This document shows positions 1 to 10,747 of a stretch of 64,000 nt of DNA, in pieces. The notes beneath the pieces are model-generated. The model had not been told where the DNA came from and searched no databases. It saw nothing but the letters and a program-made list of their open reading frames with translations. The position numbers were made by a program, and so were the translations under genes. Positions within the stretch are counted from its first letter, which is position 1. Each line of letters begins with the position of its first letter. Source of the stretch: Sphingomonas citricola (GTDB lineage: Bacteria > Pseudomonadota > Alphaproteobacteria > Sphingomonadales > Sphingomonadaceae); assembly GCF_019429535.1 (NCBI RefSeq), contig NZ_JAHXZM010000002.1, positions 310,001 through 374,000 on the forward strand, in the 5' to 3' direction.

Positions 1-14
1 AATTGAGTTTTCCC

Positions 15-1316
15 ATGCAAGACAATCTGACGCCCAAGGCGATCGTCGCCGCGCTCGACGCGCACATCATCGGACAGCGCGACGCGAAACGCGCGGTCGC
101 GGTCGCGCTGCGCAACCGCTGGCGCCGCCAGCGGCTCGGCGCCGATCTGCGCGACGAGGTGACGCCCAAGAACATCCTGATGATCGGGCCTACGGGGTGC
201 GGCAAGACTGAGATCAGCCGCCGTCTGGCGAAGCTCGCCGACGCGCCCTTCGTGAAGGTCGAGGCGACCAAGTTCACCGAGGTCGGCTACGTCGGCCGCG
301 ACGTCGAGCAGATCGCGCGCGATCTCGTCGAGGAAGCGGTGCGACTGGAAAAGGAACGCCGGCGTCTCGCGGTCAAGGACAAGGCCGAGGAGGCGGCGAT
401 GAACCGCCTGCTTGACGCACTCGTCGGCAAGGATTCGAGCCAGGCGACGCGCGAGAGCTTCCGCCAGCGTTTCCGCGACGGTCACCTCGACCAGACCGAG
501 ATCGAGCTCGAACTCAGCCAGACTCCGCAGATGCCGTTCGACATTCCCGGTGGCGGCTCGGTCGGGATGATCAATCTCGGCGAGATGATGGGCAAGGCGT
601 TCGGCAACAACGCGCCCAAGCAGCGCCGCAAGCTGCTCGTCCCCGCCGCGTGGGAGAAGCTGGTCGAGGAGGAAGCCGACAAGCGGCTCGACCAGGACGA
701 GGTCAGCCGCGTCGCGCTCGCCGACGCGGAAGCGAACGGCATCGTCTTCCTCGACGAGATCGACAAGATCGCGGTGTCTGACGTGCGCGGTGGCTCGGTC
801 AGCCGCGAGGGCGTCCAGCGTGACCTGCTGCCGTTGATCGAGGGGACGACCGTCTCGACCAAATACGGGCCGATGAAGACCGATCACATCCTCTTCATCG
901 CGAGCGGAGCCTTCCACGTTGCGAAGCCGAGCGACCTCTTGCCCGAACTCCAGGGCCGCCTGCCGATCCGCGTCGAATTGAAGGGGCTGAGCGAGGACGA
1001 TTTCGTCGCGATCCTGTCCGACACCAAGGCGTCGCTGCCCGCGCAATACAAGGCGCTGATCGCCACCGAAGGGGTCGAGGTCAGCTTCACCGACGACGGC
1101 ATCCGCGCGGTCGCGCGCATCGCGGCGGAAGTGAACGGCGAGATCGAGAACATCGGCGCGCGCCGGTTGCAGACGGTGATGGAAAAGCTGCTCGAGGAAG
1201 TCAGCTTCGACGCCGAGGATCGCCGCGGCGAGAGCCTCGTCGTCGACGCGGCTTACGTCGAGCAGCAGCTCGCCAGCGTGGCGCGCAACGCCGACCTCAG
1301 CCGCTTTGTCTTGTAA
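15..1316 (+). CDS. hslU: ATP-dependent protease ATPase subunit HslU
   Basis: AAA+ unfoldase that recognises, unfolds and feeds substrates into the HslV peptidase chamber in the cytoplasm. The Walker A motif GPTGCGKTE lies near residue 60, Walker B with LDEID near residue 250, and the C terminus ends in the leucine-rich tail (LSRFVL) that in this family docks into HslV. The ATG at 15 gives 433 residues, normal for HslU; a TTG four codons upstream is open but less likely. hslV is expected just upstream, outside the window. Identification is by strong family recognition. Confidence 0.97.
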   Translation: MQDNLTPKAIVAALDAHIIGQRDAKRAVAVALRNRWRRQRLGADLRDEVTPKNILMIGPTGCGKTEISRRLAKLADAPFVKVEATKFTEVGYVGRDVEQIARDLVEEAVRLEKERRRLAVKDKAEEAAMNRLLDALVGKDSSQATRESFRQRFRDGHLDQTEIELELSQTPQMPFDIPGGGSVGMINLGEMMGKAFGNNAPKQRRKLLVPAAWEKLVEEEADKRLDQDEVSRVALADAEANGIVFLDEIDKIAVSDVRGGSVSREGVQRDLLPLIEGTTVSTKYGPMKTDHILFIASGAFHVAKPSDLLPELQGRLPIRVELKGLSEDDFVAILSDTKASLPAQYKALIATEGVEVSFTDDGIRAVARIAAEVNGEIENIGARRLQTVMEKLLEEVSFDAEDRRGESLVVDAAYVEQQLASVARNADLSRFVL

Positions 1317-1324
1317 GGCTGCTC

Positions 1325-1351
1325 GCCGGGCTGGCCTATCGTCAGCCCGGC
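1325..1351. terminator. Hairpin between convergent hslU and pgeF
   Basis: A perfect 9-bp inverted repeat (gccgggctg / cagcccggc) with a 9-nt loop sits directly after the hslU stop and overlaps the end of pgeF. There is no T-run on either side, so this is a likely but unproven bidirectional terminator. Confidence 0.45.
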
Positions 1352-2109
1352 AGGCCGATGATTGCGATCTGCCGCCCGTAATCGGGCTCGCCGCGGTGCG
1401 TCGCGCGGCGATAGCTGAAGAAACGCTGTTCGTCGGTGTAGGTGTCGAGCCCCAGCGCCTCGATCCGCCGTACTCCCGCGGCGGCCAGACGGTGCGCGAC
1501 ATAACCTTCGAGATCGAATTGCGCGTGGTCCGCCCGGCCGTCGGCGAAGAAGCGCTCGTTCGCCGCGTCCGCTTCCTCGAAACGACGCCGGAAGCCCGCG
1601 TCGACCTCGTAGCTGCTGCGCGCAATGCACGGTCCGATCGCGGCGACGATCCGCGCCCGCTCCGCGCCGAGCGCTTCCATCGCATCGATCGTCGAATCGG
1701 TCACGCCGCCCAACGCCCCCTTCCACCCGGCATGTGCCGCGCCGACCACCCCGGCCGCCGTGTCCGCCAGCAGCACCGGCGCGCAATCCGCGGTGACGAT
1801 ACCAAGCGCGAGCGCGGGGTTGTCGCTGACCAGCGCGTCGGCGTGCGGTCGAACACCGTTCGAAAATGACGCGCGCACCGTGACGCAATCGGCGGAATGG
1901 ATCTGGTACGGCGTCAGCAGCGTCGCGCCCGGCCTGACTGCTTCCAGCGCCCAGGCGCGGTTGGCGGCGACCACGCCGCCGTCGTCGCTCGACCCTGCCC
2001 CCACGTTCAGCCCGGCAAAGACGCCCTCCGACGCGCCGCCGCGCCGCCCGAGAAAGCCGTGCGGCACGCCAGCGAGCACGCCCGCACGGATCACCTCGAC
2101 GTCACTCAC
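1342..2109 (-). CDS. pgeF: Polyphenol oxidase / purine nucleoside phosphorylase family protein (YfiH, PgeF)
   Basis: A 255-residue protein of the multicopper-oxidase-like laccase domain family (DUF152). Family members have zinc-dependent purine nucleoside phosphorylase and adenosine deaminase activity, and in E. coli the protein edits mis-incorporated amino acids in peptidoglycan. Visible hallmarks are the N-terminal PHGFLGRRGG, the histidine motif QIHSADC, the TADCAPVLLAD segment and the AHAGWKGALGG metal-binding loop. The start overlaps the stop of the upstream GNAT gene by 4 bp, so the two are probably translationally coupled at the end of the lgt-midA-GNAT-pgeF run. Confidence 0.92.
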   Translation of the reverse strand: MSDVEVIRAGVLAGVPHGFLGRRGGASEGVFAGLNVGAGSSDDGGVVAANRAWALEAVRPGATLLTPYQIHSADCVTVRASFSNGVRPHADALVSDNPALALGIVTADCAPVLLADTAAGVVGAAHAGWKGALGGVTDSTIDAMEALGAERARIVAAIGPCIARSSYEVDAGFRRRFEEADAANERFFADGRADHAQFDLEGYVAHRLAAAGVRRIEALGLDTYTDEQRFFSYRRATHRGEPDYGRQIAIIGLPG

Positions 2110-2621
2110 AACGCCAGCCGCATGATCAGGTCGCGATCGATCTGCGTCCCCGTCTGGAACGCGTAGTCACCGACGTGGACGAAGCCGTGCTTCTCGTAAA
2201 AGCGCCGAGCGCGGGCATTCTCCTCCCACACCGTCAACAGCAGGTTCGACGCGCCGCGCGACTGCGCGATCCGGCGCGACCAGTCGAGCAACGCCTGTGC
2301 GACGCCGTGGCCGTGGAAGTCCGCGTCGACGTAGAGCTGGCGCAACTGATGTGCGCCGCGCGCATCCACCTCGTCGGTGAAGATCGGCGCGCTCATCTTG
2401 GCATAACCGATCACGCGGCCATCGCTCATCGCCACGCGGTAGTCGAACGCGGGGTCGGGCAGGTCGCGGATCAGCGCGCCGTCCTCACCGAACGCCTCGG
2501 CCAGATAACGCTCGATGTCCGCCGGTGGCGCGGAATGGCCGAACGTGGTGAGCCAGACGCGTCGCGCCATCGCGTCGATCGCGGGGCCATCGTCGGGCAG
2601 GGCGTCGCGGTAGACGATCAT
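2106..2621 (-). CDS. GNAT family N-acetyltransferase
   Basis: 171 residues with a complete GNAT fold. The acetyl-CoA pyrophosphate loop appears as DFHGHGVAQALLDW, followed by the motif B stretch ending ARRFYEKHGFVHVG. Acyl acceptor is unknown. The C-terminal part ends with a 4-bp overlap with pgeF, and its start codon overlaps the midA stop (ends at 2618), so this is an internal gene of a tightly packed minus-strand operon. The substrate could be a small amine or a protein N terminus; the sequence does not decide. Confidence 0.85.
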   Translation of the reverse strand: MIVYRDALPDDGPAIDAMARRVWLTTFGHSAPPADIERYLAEAFGEDGALIRDLPDPAFDYRVAMSDGRVIGYAKMSAPIFTDEVDARGAHQLRQLYVDADFHGHGVAQALLDWSRRIAQSRGASNLLLTVWEENARARRFYEKHGFVHVGDYAFQTGTQIDRDLIMRLAL

Positions 2622-3676
2622 CGGAAACCCGCCGGCTCGGGCCAGTCGCGGTGCGTCACCGCCATCACGCGGAACGACTCACCCATCTCCTCGACCAGCC
2701 GGCGGCGATCCTCCGCCACGCGCGGCCCGAGCGCCGCGGCGCGTGCGTCGATGCCGAGCGCGGACAGGAATGCGCCTTGCCCGACCGGGCCCGAGCGGGC
2801 GCAGCCGGATGCCTCCGCCGCGAGCCCCAGCGTCGCGAAATCAACGTGCGCGGTCAGGTCCTGCTCGCCCGGCGCCTCGAACGGATGGGCGTAGGCGTGG
2901 CCGCGCACCGCCTGCAACGTGTCGCCGACCGCTGGCCCTTCGTAGCCGTAATCGATCACCAGCATCGCGCCGCCCCGCGCCTCGATCAGCGCCGCGAGCC
3001 CCGCCATGATCGCGACGCTGGCGGGCGAGGTCTCGACCACCGATCCGGGTGCGGCACCGTCGAGCGCGTCGGGCATGATCCCCGGCGGCATCGCGGCTCC
3101 CGCGATCGGCAGGAACAACGTGTCCTGACAAGCGACCAGCCGCTCGCGCCAGCCATCGGGGCCGCGCACCAGCTGCCGGATCGGCAGCGCGTCGAAGAAT
3201 TCGTTCGCGACGACGATGAGTGCGCGATCGACCGGCAGCGTGGACACGTCATCGTGCCACGTCGCGTCGGGCACGGCGCGCGCCTGGATGTCGCGCAACG
3301 CCGGGCTGTTCTCGACGAAATGAACGGGCGGCGTCAGCCCCGCCGCGCGCATCGCTCGCAGCGCATCGGCGGTCAGCGTACCGCGTCCGGGTCCGAGCTC
3401 GACCCAGGCGACCTCGGGGCGTCCGGCGCGATCCCACAGGTCGGCCGCCCACAGCCCGATCAATTCACCGAACATCTGGCTGATCTCGGGCGCGGTGGTG
3501 AAATCGCCCGCGGCGCCGAGCGGATCGCGTGTCGCGTAATAATGCGCGTTGGTGGCCGCCATGAACTGGCTGACCGGGATCGGCCCGCCCAGCGTGATCG
3601 CGCGCGCCAACCGCTCGGCGAGAAGCGGTTCGCCCGTTGGCGCGCCCGGCGGCGGGACGAGGGGATGATTGCTCAG
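2618..3676 (-). CDS. Class I SAM-dependent methyltransferase, MidA/NDUFAF7-like
   Basis: The methyltransferase motif I is [10 protein letters not shown] and the family-specific block [20 protein letters not shown] is intact near the N terminus. The mitochondrial homologue NDUFAF7/MidA methylates an arginine of a respiratory complex I subunit, so a complex I assembly role is a reasonable inference. No ATG, GTG or TTG sits ahead of the conserved N terminus ([10 protein letters not shown]). The best start is a CTG at 3676 that overlaps the lgt stop (CTGA), preceded by GGAGAG six bases upstream. This gives 352 residues, the usual family length. Confidence 0.85.
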   Translation of the reverse strand: MSNHPLVPPPGAPTGEPLLAERLARAITLGGPIPVSQFMAATNAHYYATRDPLGAAGDFTTAPEISQMFGELIGLWAADLWDRAGRPEVAWVELGPGRGTLTADALRAMRAAGLTPPVHFVENSPALRDIQARAVPDATWHDDVSTLPVDRALIVVANEFFDALPIRQLVRGPDGWRERLVACQDTLFLPIAGAAMPPGIMPDALDGAAPGSVVETSPASVAIMAGLAALIEARGGAMLVIDYGYEGPAVGDTLQAVRGHAYAHPFEAPGEQDLTAHVDFATLGLAAEASGCARSGPVGQGAFLSALGIDARAAALGPRVAEDRRRLVEEMGESFRVMAVTHRDWPEPAGFR

Positions 3677-4566
3677 GCGACGCTCTCCAATCCACCGGTC
3701 GGCTCGATCCGCTGCCGCCGGCCGGGCGCGGTCGCGATCAGGAACGCGCCGCCCAGGATCATCGGGATGCAGAGGACCTGACCCATGTGGATCGTGTTGG
3801 CGAAGAATGTGCCCGCGAATTGCGCGTCGGGTTCGCGGAAGAACTCGACGATGAAGCGCGCCACGCCGTAGCCGAGCAGGAACAGCCCGACGAGCTTGCC
3901 CGGCTGGTAGCGCGCCTTGGTGCGCCAGAATGCGTAGGCGAGCAACAGAAACAGGCAGATGCCCTCCAGCCCGGCCTCGTACAATTGGCTCGGGTGGCGG
4001 GCGGGTTCGAGGAAGCCGGTCGGCACCGTACGTTCGAACACGATCGCCCACGGCACGTCGGCGGGCTTGCCCCACAATTCGCCGTTCACGAAGTTCGCCA
4101 GCCGGCCGAAGAACAGACCGAACGGTACCACGCAGGCGACGTAATCGTGGATGCGCAGCCAGTTGAGCCCGTGCTTGCGCGCGAACCAGATGATGCCGAG
4201 CGAGGTGCCGATCACACCGCCGTGGAACGACATGCCGCCGTCCCACAACCTCAGGATACGCAGCGGCGACGACAGCATCTCGGGCGCGTAGAACAGGACG
4301 TAACCGATCCGTCCGCCGAGGATGATGCCGAGCGTCGCGTAGAAGACGAGGTCGTCGGCATGGCGCCGCGCCATCGGTGCGCCGGGCTGCGCCAAGAGCT
4401 TGAGCAGATACCACCAGCCGACGACGATGCCCGCGATATAGGCGAGGCTGTACCAGCGCAGCGTGAAGAAGCCGAGCGTGAACACGTCGGGGTGCAGGCC
4501 CAGATCGGCGAAGCGGATATGGCCGGTGCCCGAGTAGGCGGCGTCGGCGAGCATGGACAGGATCAA
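3673..4566 (-). CDS. lgt: Prolipoprotein diacylglyceryl transferase
   Basis: Inner-membrane enzyme that transfers diacylglycerol from phosphatidylglycerol to the lipobox cysteine of prolipoproteins, the first step of lipoprotein maturation. The family signature [13 protein letters not shown] and the motif [12 protein letters not shown] are both present, with about seven hydrophobic segments. I chose the TTG at 4566 because GAGGGG lies six bases upstream; the ATG at 4554 lacks a ribosome binding site and would give 293 instead of 297 residues. The window encodes many candidate substrates (lipoproteins near 14.4, 23.5, 30.9, 46.0, 54.3 and 59.3 kb). Confidence 0.95.
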   Translation of the reverse strand: MILSMLADAAYSGTGHIRFADLGLHPDVFTLGFFTLRWYSLAYIAGIVVGWWYLLKLLAQPGAPMARRHADDLVFYATLGIILGGRIGYVLFYAPEMLSSPLRILRLWDGGMSFHGGVIGTSLGIIWFARKHGLNWLRIHDYVACVVPFGLFFGRLANFVNGELWGKPADVPWAIVFERTVPTGFLEPARHPSQLYEAGLEGICLFLLLAYAFWRTKARYQPGKLVGLFLLGYGVARFIVEFFREPDAQFAGTFFANTIHMGQVLCIPMILGGAFLIATAPGRRQRIEPTGGLESVA

Positions 4567-4650
4567 GGCTTTCCCCTCAGCATTCCCGCCTCCATAAGGA
4601 GCCGCAAGCACAAGACCAAGCCCAAGGCCTGGATCAAAGCGGAGAGAAAA

Positions 4651-6348
4651 ATGCGGACCGAGCTCGACCAGCGGATGGATGCGGTGATGGGTGCGATGAC
4701 CGGCGAGGGCGGGCAGCTGCCGCTCGGGCAGGTCGAGCGCTTCGGCCGATCGCTGCCGTTCATCGCCGCCGCGCCGCCGACGCTCACCGCCTATTTCGCG
4801 CATTTCTGCACCCAGCATGCCGACGCCGAATTCTTGATCGCGGGCGACGAACGGCTGACCTTCGGGCAGGTCCATGCCGCCGCGCGGCAGGTCGCCGACG
4901 CGCTGGTCGGGCATTACGGCGTCGCGAAGGGCGACCGTATCGGTATCGCCGCGCGCAATTCGCCGTCGTGGATCGTGCTCTACATGGGCATCCTGATGGC
5001 GGGCGGCACCGCGACGCTGCTCAACGGCTGGTGGCAGGCGGAGGAGTTCGAGGCCGCGATCAACGACGTCGGCGTCAGCCTGATCTTCGCCGACCTGCCG
5101 CGGGCGAAGAGGCTCGCCGCGATCGACGGCGTCGCGGCGCGGGTCGAGACGTTTGATGACCTGCGCCCCCTGGGCGAGGCGATCGGTGACATCGTCGCGC
5201 ACGCGACCGGCGCGACCTTGCCGACGCTCACCGGCGATGATCGCGCGACGATCCTGTTCACGTCGGGGTCGACGGGCAAGTCGAAGGGCGCGTTGTCGAC
5301 CCATTTCCAGGTGACGCAGGGCATTTTCAATTATCTTGCCTCCGCGCTGATGATGCTGGGGCTGGCGACGCAGGACGGCACCGCCAGCACGTTGCAACCC
5401 GCGACCTTGCTCAACGTGCCGCTGTTTCACGTTACCGCCGAAGTGCCGGTGTTCCTGCAAAGCATGGCGATCGGGCGCAAGCTGGTGCTGATGCCCAAAT
5501 GGGACGCCGAGGAAGCGATGCGGCTGATCGCGCAGGAGAAAGTGACCTATTTCGTCGGCGTGCCATTGATGAGCTTCGAGATGCTGACGCATCCCAACCG
5601 CGGCAAATACGACCTGTCGACGCTCGCCGATATCGCCGCGGGCGGGGCACCGCGCCCGGTGGAGCATGTCCGCCGCATCGATGCCGAGATGGAGGGCGCG
5701 CCGTTGATCGGTTACGGGCTGACGGAGACCAACGGCGTCGGCACCGGCAACTGGCGCGGCAATTATCTCGCCAAGCCCAATTCCGCCGGTCGCGCCTCGA
5801 TGCCGCTGGTCGACCTCGCGATCCTCGACGATGCGGGAGCGCCGGTCGCGCAGGGGCAGCGCGGCGAGGTGTGCATCCGCTCGGTCGCGTGTTTCGAGGA
5901 ATATTGGGGCAATCCACAGGCAACCGCCGACGCCTTCACCGCCGACGGTTATTTTCGCACCGGCGACATCGGCTACCTCGACGAGGACGGTTATCTGTTC
6001 ATCGTCGACCGCAAGAAGGACATCATCATCCGTGGCGGCGAGAACATCAGTTGCCAGGAGGTCGAGGCGGCGCTCTACGAGCACGCGGAGGTGGCCGAGG
6101 CCGCCGTCTTCGGCCTCGCCGATGAACGCTACGGCGAGGTGCCGGGCGCGGTGGTCCATCTGGCGCATCCGGGCGTGGTTGAATCGGAGGATCTGGTCGC
6201 GTTCCTGACGCAGCATATCGCCGCATTCAAGGTGCCGCAGAAGATCTGGATCGCGGACGATCCGCTGCCGCGGTTGGGCACCGAGAAGATCGACAAGGTA
6301 TCGCTGCGGGCGAAATATCGCGCGCTCGCGCTGACGGAGAGCGTCTAG
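4651..6348 (+). CDS. Class I adenylate-forming acyl-CoA synthetase
   Basis: 565 residues of the ANL superfamily, which activates a carboxylic acid as acyl-AMP and transfers it to CoA. The P-loop-like [14 protein letters not shown], the aromatic/ET motif GYGLTETNG, the hinge [16 protein letters not shown] and the C-terminal lysine region near [14 protein letters not shown] are all intact. The ATG at 4651 has GGAGAG about six bases upstream. It is divergent from lgt. Chain-length specificity cannot be read from the sequence; fatty acid or aromatic acid substrates are both possible. Confidence 0.9.
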   Translation: MRTELDQRMDAVMGAMTGEGGQLPLGQVERFGRSLPFIAAAPPTLTAYFAHFCTQHADAEFLIAGDERLTFGQVHAAARQVADALVGHYGVAKGDRIGIAARNSPSWIVLYMGILMAGGTATLLNGWWQAEEFEAAINDVGVSLIFADLPRAKRLAAIDGVAARVETFDDLRPLGEAIGDIVAHATGATLPTLTGDDRATILFTSGSTGKSKGALSTHFQVTQGIFNYLASALMMLGLATQDGTASTLQPATLLNVPLFHVTAEVPVFLQSMAIGRKLVLMPKWDAEEAMRLIAQEKVTYFVGVPLMSFEMLTHPNRGKYDLSTLADIAAGGAPRPVEHVRRIDAEMEGAPLIGYGLTETNGVGTGNWRGNYLAKPNSAGRASMPLVDLAILDDAGAPVAQGQRGEVCIRSVACFEEYWGNPQATADAFTADGYFRTGDIGYLDEDGYLFIVDRKKDIIIRGGENISCQEVEAALYEHAEVAEAAVFGLADERYGEVPGAVVHLAHPGVVESEDLVAFLTQHIAAFKVPQKIWIADDPLPRLGTEKIDKVSLRAKYRALALTESV

Positions 6349-6404
6349 CATCGCGCGCCGCACATCAGCTTGCCCCACCGCGTCCGGTGGGTAAGGAGCG
6401 CGCC

Positions 6405-8624
6405 ATGCCAACGCTGTCGCGCCGCAATCTCCTCGTCGCCGGTGGTGCCGGTGTCGGACTGTTGGTCGCGTGGAGCGCGTGGCCACGGCGATACGCGCCC
6501 AATCTGCCGGTCGCGACGGACGAGACGCTGTTCGGCGGGTATCTGAAGATCGCGCGCGACGGCCGCGTGATCGTCGCAGTGCCGCAGGTCGAGCACGGGC
6601 AGGGGGTGTTCACCACGCTGCCGCAGATCGTCGCCGACGAATTGGGCGCGGACTGGCGTACCGTCGCGGTCGAGCCCGCGCCAATCAATCCGCTCTACGC
6701 CAACCCGCTCGCCGCCGAGGCGCTGTTCGCCGGCGGGTTCGAGCATGTCCCGCCAGGGTTACGCGACGAACATTGGACGCGCGACGCGGTCATGCTGACC
6801 GGCGGGTCGACCTCGCTGCGGCGGTTCGAGCAGGTCCTGCGCGAGGCGGGCGCGGCGGCGCGCGTGCTGCTGTGCAAGGCCGCGGCGGCACGCTGGGACG
6901 CCGACTGGCAGGCGTGCGACACCGCCGACGGTTTCGTCGTGCTCGAAGGACGCAAGCTGCGCTTCGGCGAGCTGGCGGAGGCGGCGGCCACGTACAGCGT
7001 TCCCGACGAACTGCCGCTGCGCTTCGGCGACGACGGGCGATTGAGCGGGCAATCTCTGCCGCGGCTCGATGCGCCGGCGAAGGTCGACGGATCTGCCAAT
7101 TACGCGGGTGACGTGCGGTTGCCCGACATGGTGTTCGCCAGCCTCCGCCAGGGGCCGATCGGCGACACGCGACTGCGCTCCTTCAATCGCGCCGCGGCGG
7201 AAGCGGTGCAGGGTGTGGCGGGCATCGTCGCGCGCGACACGTGGGTGGCGGTGGCGGCGAACAATTGGTGGGCGGCCAACCGCGCGCTCGACGCGCTCGC
7301 GCCGCGGTTCGAGACGCGAGGCCCGGTGATCGACGACGCGTCGATCGATCGCGCGCTCGATGCGGCGCTGGCGGATGATGGCCACCGCGTCGCCGCGGCG
7401 GGGGACATATCCGCGGTCCTCAGCGGTGCGCAGCTCCATACCGCGGATTATCACGCCGGCCTCGCGCTGCATCCCGCGCTGGAGACGCCGGGCGCGACCG
7501 CACACTGGCGCGACGGCACGCTCGAACTATGGATCGCGACCCAGGCGCCGACCAGTGCGCGCGATGCGGCCGCCGCCGCGCTCGGCATCGCGGCGGCCAA
7601 GGTGACGGTGCACGCGATGCTGGTCGGCGGATCGTTCGGTCAGGCGCTCGAAACCGAGGTCGCGCAGCAGGCGGCGATCCTCGCACGCGAACTGAAACGG
7701 CCGGTCCAGCTCACCTGGTCGCGCGGCGAGAGCGCGCTGCGCGACCGGTTTCGCGCGCCGGCGCGCGCGCGGATGAGCGCGCGGATCGGGGCGGGCGGCG
7801 CGATCCTGGGATGGCAGGCGAAGATCGCGGCACCCGCGACCGGGGCCGAACTAGCCGCGCGATTGCTGCCGAACGATCCGCTTCGTCGTGCCGCGGCGGT
7901 GCTTCGCGGGGGCGTGGACGGATATGCGATGTCGGGCGCGGTGCCGCCCTACGCGATCCCGGCGATCGCGATCGACCATCATCCTGCCGCGATCGGCGTG
8001 CCCGTCGGGCATCTGCGTGGGCTGGCCGACGGATATAATGCGTTCTTCACCGAATGCTTTATCGACGAACTCGCGCAAGCGAGCGGCAACGAGCCGATGA
8101 GCTACCGGATCGGCATGCTGGGCGGCAATGCCCGGCTCGCGCGCTGTCTGACCACCGCGTCGGCGCTCGGCGGGTGGCAGGGCGGGGTTGTGGGAAGCGG
8201 ACAGGGGATCGCCTGCCACGCGGTCGCGGGCAGCTTCATCGCGGTGATGGCGGAGGCGCGGATCGACGACGCCGGGCGCGTCCGTGTCGAGCGGCTGGTG
8301 GCGGCGGTCGATTGCGGGCGCACGGTCAATCCCGACGTGGTGCGCCAGCAGATCGAGGGCGGTCTGATCCTGGGGGTCGCGCTCGCGACCGGTTGCTCGA
8401 CTGGCATCGGGCGCAATCTCGCCGACACGCGGATGTTCGGCGATTTCGGGCTGCCGACGCTCGCCACCGCGCCCGAGGTCACGGTCGAGTTGATCCAGAG
8501 CACGGCCGATCCGGGTGGCGTGTCCGACCTGGGGATACCGGCGGTGGCGCCGGCCGTTGCCAATGCACTGCGTACCGCGTCCGGTTCGCGGTACCGATCG
8601 CTTCCCCTGCAACCCCGCGTCTGA
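6405..8624 (+). CDS. Xanthine dehydrogenase-family molybdopterin-binding subunit (isoquinoline 1-oxidoreductase beta-like), TAT-exported
   Basis: 739 residues starting with a twin-arginine signal ([12 protein letters not shown]) and AAGGAG just upstream of the ATG at 6405. The body matches the molybdopterin-cytosine-dinucleotide large subunit of the IorB/aldehyde oxidase type: [20 protein letters not shown] at the N-terminal domain, [20 protein letters not shown] in the substrate region, and the C-terminal [22 protein letters not shown]. These enzymes hydroxylate N-heterocycles or oxidise aldehydes in the periplasm with a small [2Fe-2S] subunit. No such small subunit is adjacent here. Substrate is unknown. 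Confidence 0.87.
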   Translation: MPTLSRRNLLVAGGAGVGLLVAWSAWPRRYAPNLPVATDETLFGGYLKIARDGRVIVAVPQVEHGQGVFTTLPQIVADELGADWRTVAVEPAPINPLYANPLAAEALFAGGFEHVPPGLRDEHWTRDAVMLTGGSTSLRRFEQVLREAGAAARVLLCKAAAARWDADWQACDTADGFVVLEGRKLRFGELAEAAATYSVPDELPLRFGDDGRLSGQSLPRLDAPAKVDGSANYAGDVRLPDMVFASLRQGPIGDTRLRSFNRAAAEAVQGVAGIVARDTWVAVAANNWWAANRALDALAPRFETRGPVIDDASIDRALDAALADDGHRVAAAGDISAVLSGAQLHTADYHAGLALHPALETPGATAHWRDGTLELWIATQAPTSARDAAAAALGIAAAKVTVHAMLVGGSFGQALETEVAQQAAILARELKRPVQLTWSRGESALRDRFRAPARARMSARIGAGGAILGWQAKIAAPATGAELAARLLPNDPLRRAAAVLRGGVDGYAMSGAVPPYAIPAIAIDHHPAAIGVPVGHLRGLADGYNAFFTECFIDELAQASGNEPMSYRIGMLGGNARLARCLTTASALGGWQGGVVGSGQGIACHAVAGSFIAVMAEARIDDAGRVRVERLVAAVDCGRTVNPDVVRQQIEGGLILGVALATGCSTGIGRNLADTRMFGDFGLPTLATAPEVTVELIQSTADPGGVSDLGIPAVAPAVANALRTASGSRYRSLPLQPRV

Positions 8625-8634
8625 GACCCCGCTC

Positions 8635-9639
8635 ATGATCCCTGCCGGCCATCCCTCGATCCCGCGCCCACGCGTCGGCGTGCTGCTTATCAACCTGGGG
8701 ACGCCCGACGCCGCCGAGCCGAAGGCGGTGAAACGCTATCTCGCCGAATTTCTGTCCGATCGCCGCGTCGTAGAGCTGCCGCAGATCGCGTGGCAGCCGA
8801 TCCTGCGCGGCATCATCTTGACGACGCGACCGAAGAAATCGGCGCACGCCTACAGCCAGGTGTGGCGCGAGGACGGCTCGCCGCTGGCCGCGATCACGCG
8901 TGCGCAGGCGCTCGCGCTCGAGGGCGCGTTCGGCGACGGCGTGATGGTCGACTGGGCGATGCGTTACGGTCGGCCGGCAATCGCCGATCGGTTGCAGGCG
9001 ATGAAGGACGCGGGGTGTGAGCGTATCCTGCTTAGCCCGCTCTATCCGCAATATTGCGCCGCGACGACCGCGACCGCCAACGACAAGGCATTCGCGAAGC
9101 TCGCGACGATGCGCTGGCAGCCGGCAATCCGCACGCTGCCGCCTTATTACGACGACCCCGATTATATCGACGCGCTTGCGCAAAGTGTGCGCGAGGGGCT
9201 CGCCGCGCTCGATTTCACCCCCGACGCGGTGATGGCGAGCTTTCACGGGATGCCGCAGCGCACGTTGGAACGGGGCGACCCTTATCACTGCCACTGCCAG
9301 AAGACCGGGCGGCTGCTGGGCGAGGCGCTGGGCATGAAGCTCACCATCACGTTCCAATCCCGCTTCGGCCGCGCGAAATGGCTCGAACCCGCGACCGATA
9401 CCGTGCTTGCCGCAATGCCGGGCAACGGCGTGAAAAAGGTCGCGATCGTCGCGCCCGGCTTCTCGGCCGACTGCGTCGAGACGCTGGAGGAACTGTCGAT
9501 CCGCGGGCGCGAAACGTTCGAGGAGGCGGGCGGTACGCACTTCGCCTACCTGCCGTGCCTCAACGACAGCGTGCGCGGCATCGAAATGTTACGCGCGGTG
9601 ATCGCGCGCGAGCTTGAAGGCTGGGCGCCGCGTCCGTAG
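8635..9639 (+). CDS. hemH: Ferrochelatase
   Basis: Inserts ferrous iron into protoporphyrin IX to make protoheme, the last step of heme synthesis. The N-terminal VGVLLINLGTPDA, the central SFHGMPQRT containing the catalytic histidine, and the C-terminal PGFSADCVETLEEL are all standard. The 334-residue length fits. It starts 10 bp after the molybdoenzyme stop. Together with hemF near 49.5 kb it supplies heme for the bc1 cytochromes also present in this window. Confidence 0.95.
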   Translation: MIPAGHPSIPRPRVGVLLINLGTPDAAEPKAVKRYLAEFLSDRRVVELPQIAWQPILRGIILTTRPKKSAHAYSQVWREDGSPLAAITRAQALALEGAFGDGVMVDWAMRYGRPAIADRLQAMKDAGCERILLSPLYPQYCAATTATANDKAFAKLATMRWQPAIRTLPPYYDDPDYIDALAQSVREGLAALDFTPDAVMASFHGMPQRTLERGDPYHCHCQKTGRLLGEALGMKLTITFQSRFGRAKWLEPATDTVLAAMPGNGVKKVAIVAPGFSADCVETLEELSIRGRETFEEAGGTHFAYLPCLNDSVRGIEMLRAVIARELEGWAPRP

Positions 9640-9669
9640 CCTGCGCGGCGGACAAGGAGAGGACGTCTG

Positions 9670-10392
9670 ATGGCACGCGTAGCAATCGTGACAGGGGGAA
9701 CACGCGGCATCGGCGAGGCGATCAGCGTCGCGCTCCGCGACATGGGGCTGACGGTCGCGGCCAATTACGCCGGCAACGACGAGCGCGCGCGCGATTTCAC
9801 CGAGCGTACCGGGATCGCCGCGTTCAGATGGGACGTGGCGGAGTACGACGCATGCCAGTCCGGGGTGGCGCGCGTCACGGACGAGATCGGCCCCGTCGAC
9901 GTGCTGGTCAACAATGCCGGCATCACGCGCGACGGCACGATCATGAAGCTCAGCTACGAAATGTGGCGCGAGGTGATCGATACCAACCTCGGCGGCTGCT
10001 TCAACATGGCGAAAGCGGTGTTCCCGGGCATGCGCGACCGCAAATGGGGGCGGATCGTCAATATCGGCTCGATCAACGGCCAGGCCGGGCAATATGGCCA
10101 GGTCAACTACGCTGCGGCGAAAAGCGGTATCCACGGTTTCACGAAGGCATTGTCGCAGGAAGGCGCGCGCGCCGGCATCACGGTGAACGCGATCGCTCCC
10201 GGCTACATCGATACCGACATGGTGGCCGCGGTGCCGGGCGAGGTGTTGGAGAAGATCGTTGCCAAGATCCCGGTCGGACGCCTCGGTCAGGCACAGGAAA
10301 TCGCGCGGGGCGTCGCATTCCTATGTTCGGACGATGCGGGGTTCGTGACGGGATCGACGCTGAGCATCAACGGCGGGCAGCACATGTACTGA
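9670..10392 (+). CDS. phbB: Acetoacetyl-CoA reductase (SDR family)
   Basis: NADPH-dependent reduction of acetoacetyl-CoA to 3-hydroxybutyryl-CoA, the second step of polyhydroxybutyrate synthesis. The dinucleotide motif GGTRGIGEA, the NNAG motif, the catalytic Ser in NIGSINGQAGQYGQ and the YAAAK Tyr-Lys pair are visible. The 240-residue length and the residues around the active site favour phbB over fabG. AAGGAG lies 10 bp ahead of the ATG. No thiolase (phbA) or synthase is adjacent, so a 3-oxoacyl reductase role cannot be excluded. Confidence 0.85.
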   Translation: MARVAIVTGGTRGIGEAISVALRDMGLTVAANYAGNDERARDFTERTGIAAFRWDVAEYDACQSGVARVTDEIGPVDVLVNNAGITRDGTIMKLSYEMWREVIDTNLGGCFNMAKAVFPGMRDRKWGRIVNIGSINGQAGQYGQVNYAAAKSGIHGFTKALSQEGARAGITVNAIAPGYIDTDMVAAVPGEVLEKIVAKIPVGRLGQAQEIARGVAFLCSDDAGFVTGSTLSINGGQHMY

Positions 10393-10398
10393 CGGGCC

Positions 10399-10426
10399 GC
10401 GCGCCGCACCTCGCGGTGCGGTGCGC
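10399..10426 (+). terminator. Strong hairpin after phbB
   Basis: A 12-bp stem with one G-U pair and a TCGC tetraloop begins 6 bases after the phbB stop. No T-run follows, but the position and strength suggest it ends the hemH-phbB transcript. Confidence 0.55.
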
Positions 10427-10717
10427 CCGCGGCGCGCAGCCCGGCACGGCCGGCGGGTCGCATCAGCGAACCCGTCCGACGTCACGGGGGCGGCTTTGCC
10501 GTCGCCGCGACTGGATCATACGAGAGTCGGCGGGGCCACAAGGCCCCAAGCTGACAGAGCACGGCTATGGGCTCGGTTTCGCACGTTCTTTTGTCGAACC
10601 GCGGCGACGGCGGAGCCGCCGCCGTGACGTCGGACGGGCACATCTCTCGCAGGCCCGCCGGCCGGTTCGCGCGCTGCGCGCGTCAGTCCGCGGGGCGGAC
10701 CTGCGCGCGAAGAACAA

Positions 10718-10747
10718 CGGGCCGGCCGCCTTTCGGCCACCGGCCCG
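10718..10747 (-). terminator. Putative intrinsic terminator downstream of the glycine-zipper gene
   Basis: Read on the minus strand, this is an 8-bp GC stem (cgggccgg / ccggcccg) enclosing a smaller GCC-GAAA-GGC hairpin, followed by TTGTTCTT. It lies about 100 bp after the stop of the gene ending at 10847. Confidence 0.5.

Noticed and set aside
3637..6348. Very long frames running through lgt and the acyl-CoA synthetase (over 900 codons on both strands)
   Set aside because: They extend the true genes with sequence antisense to the neighbour; the recognised domains start at 4651 (plus) and 4566 (minus).
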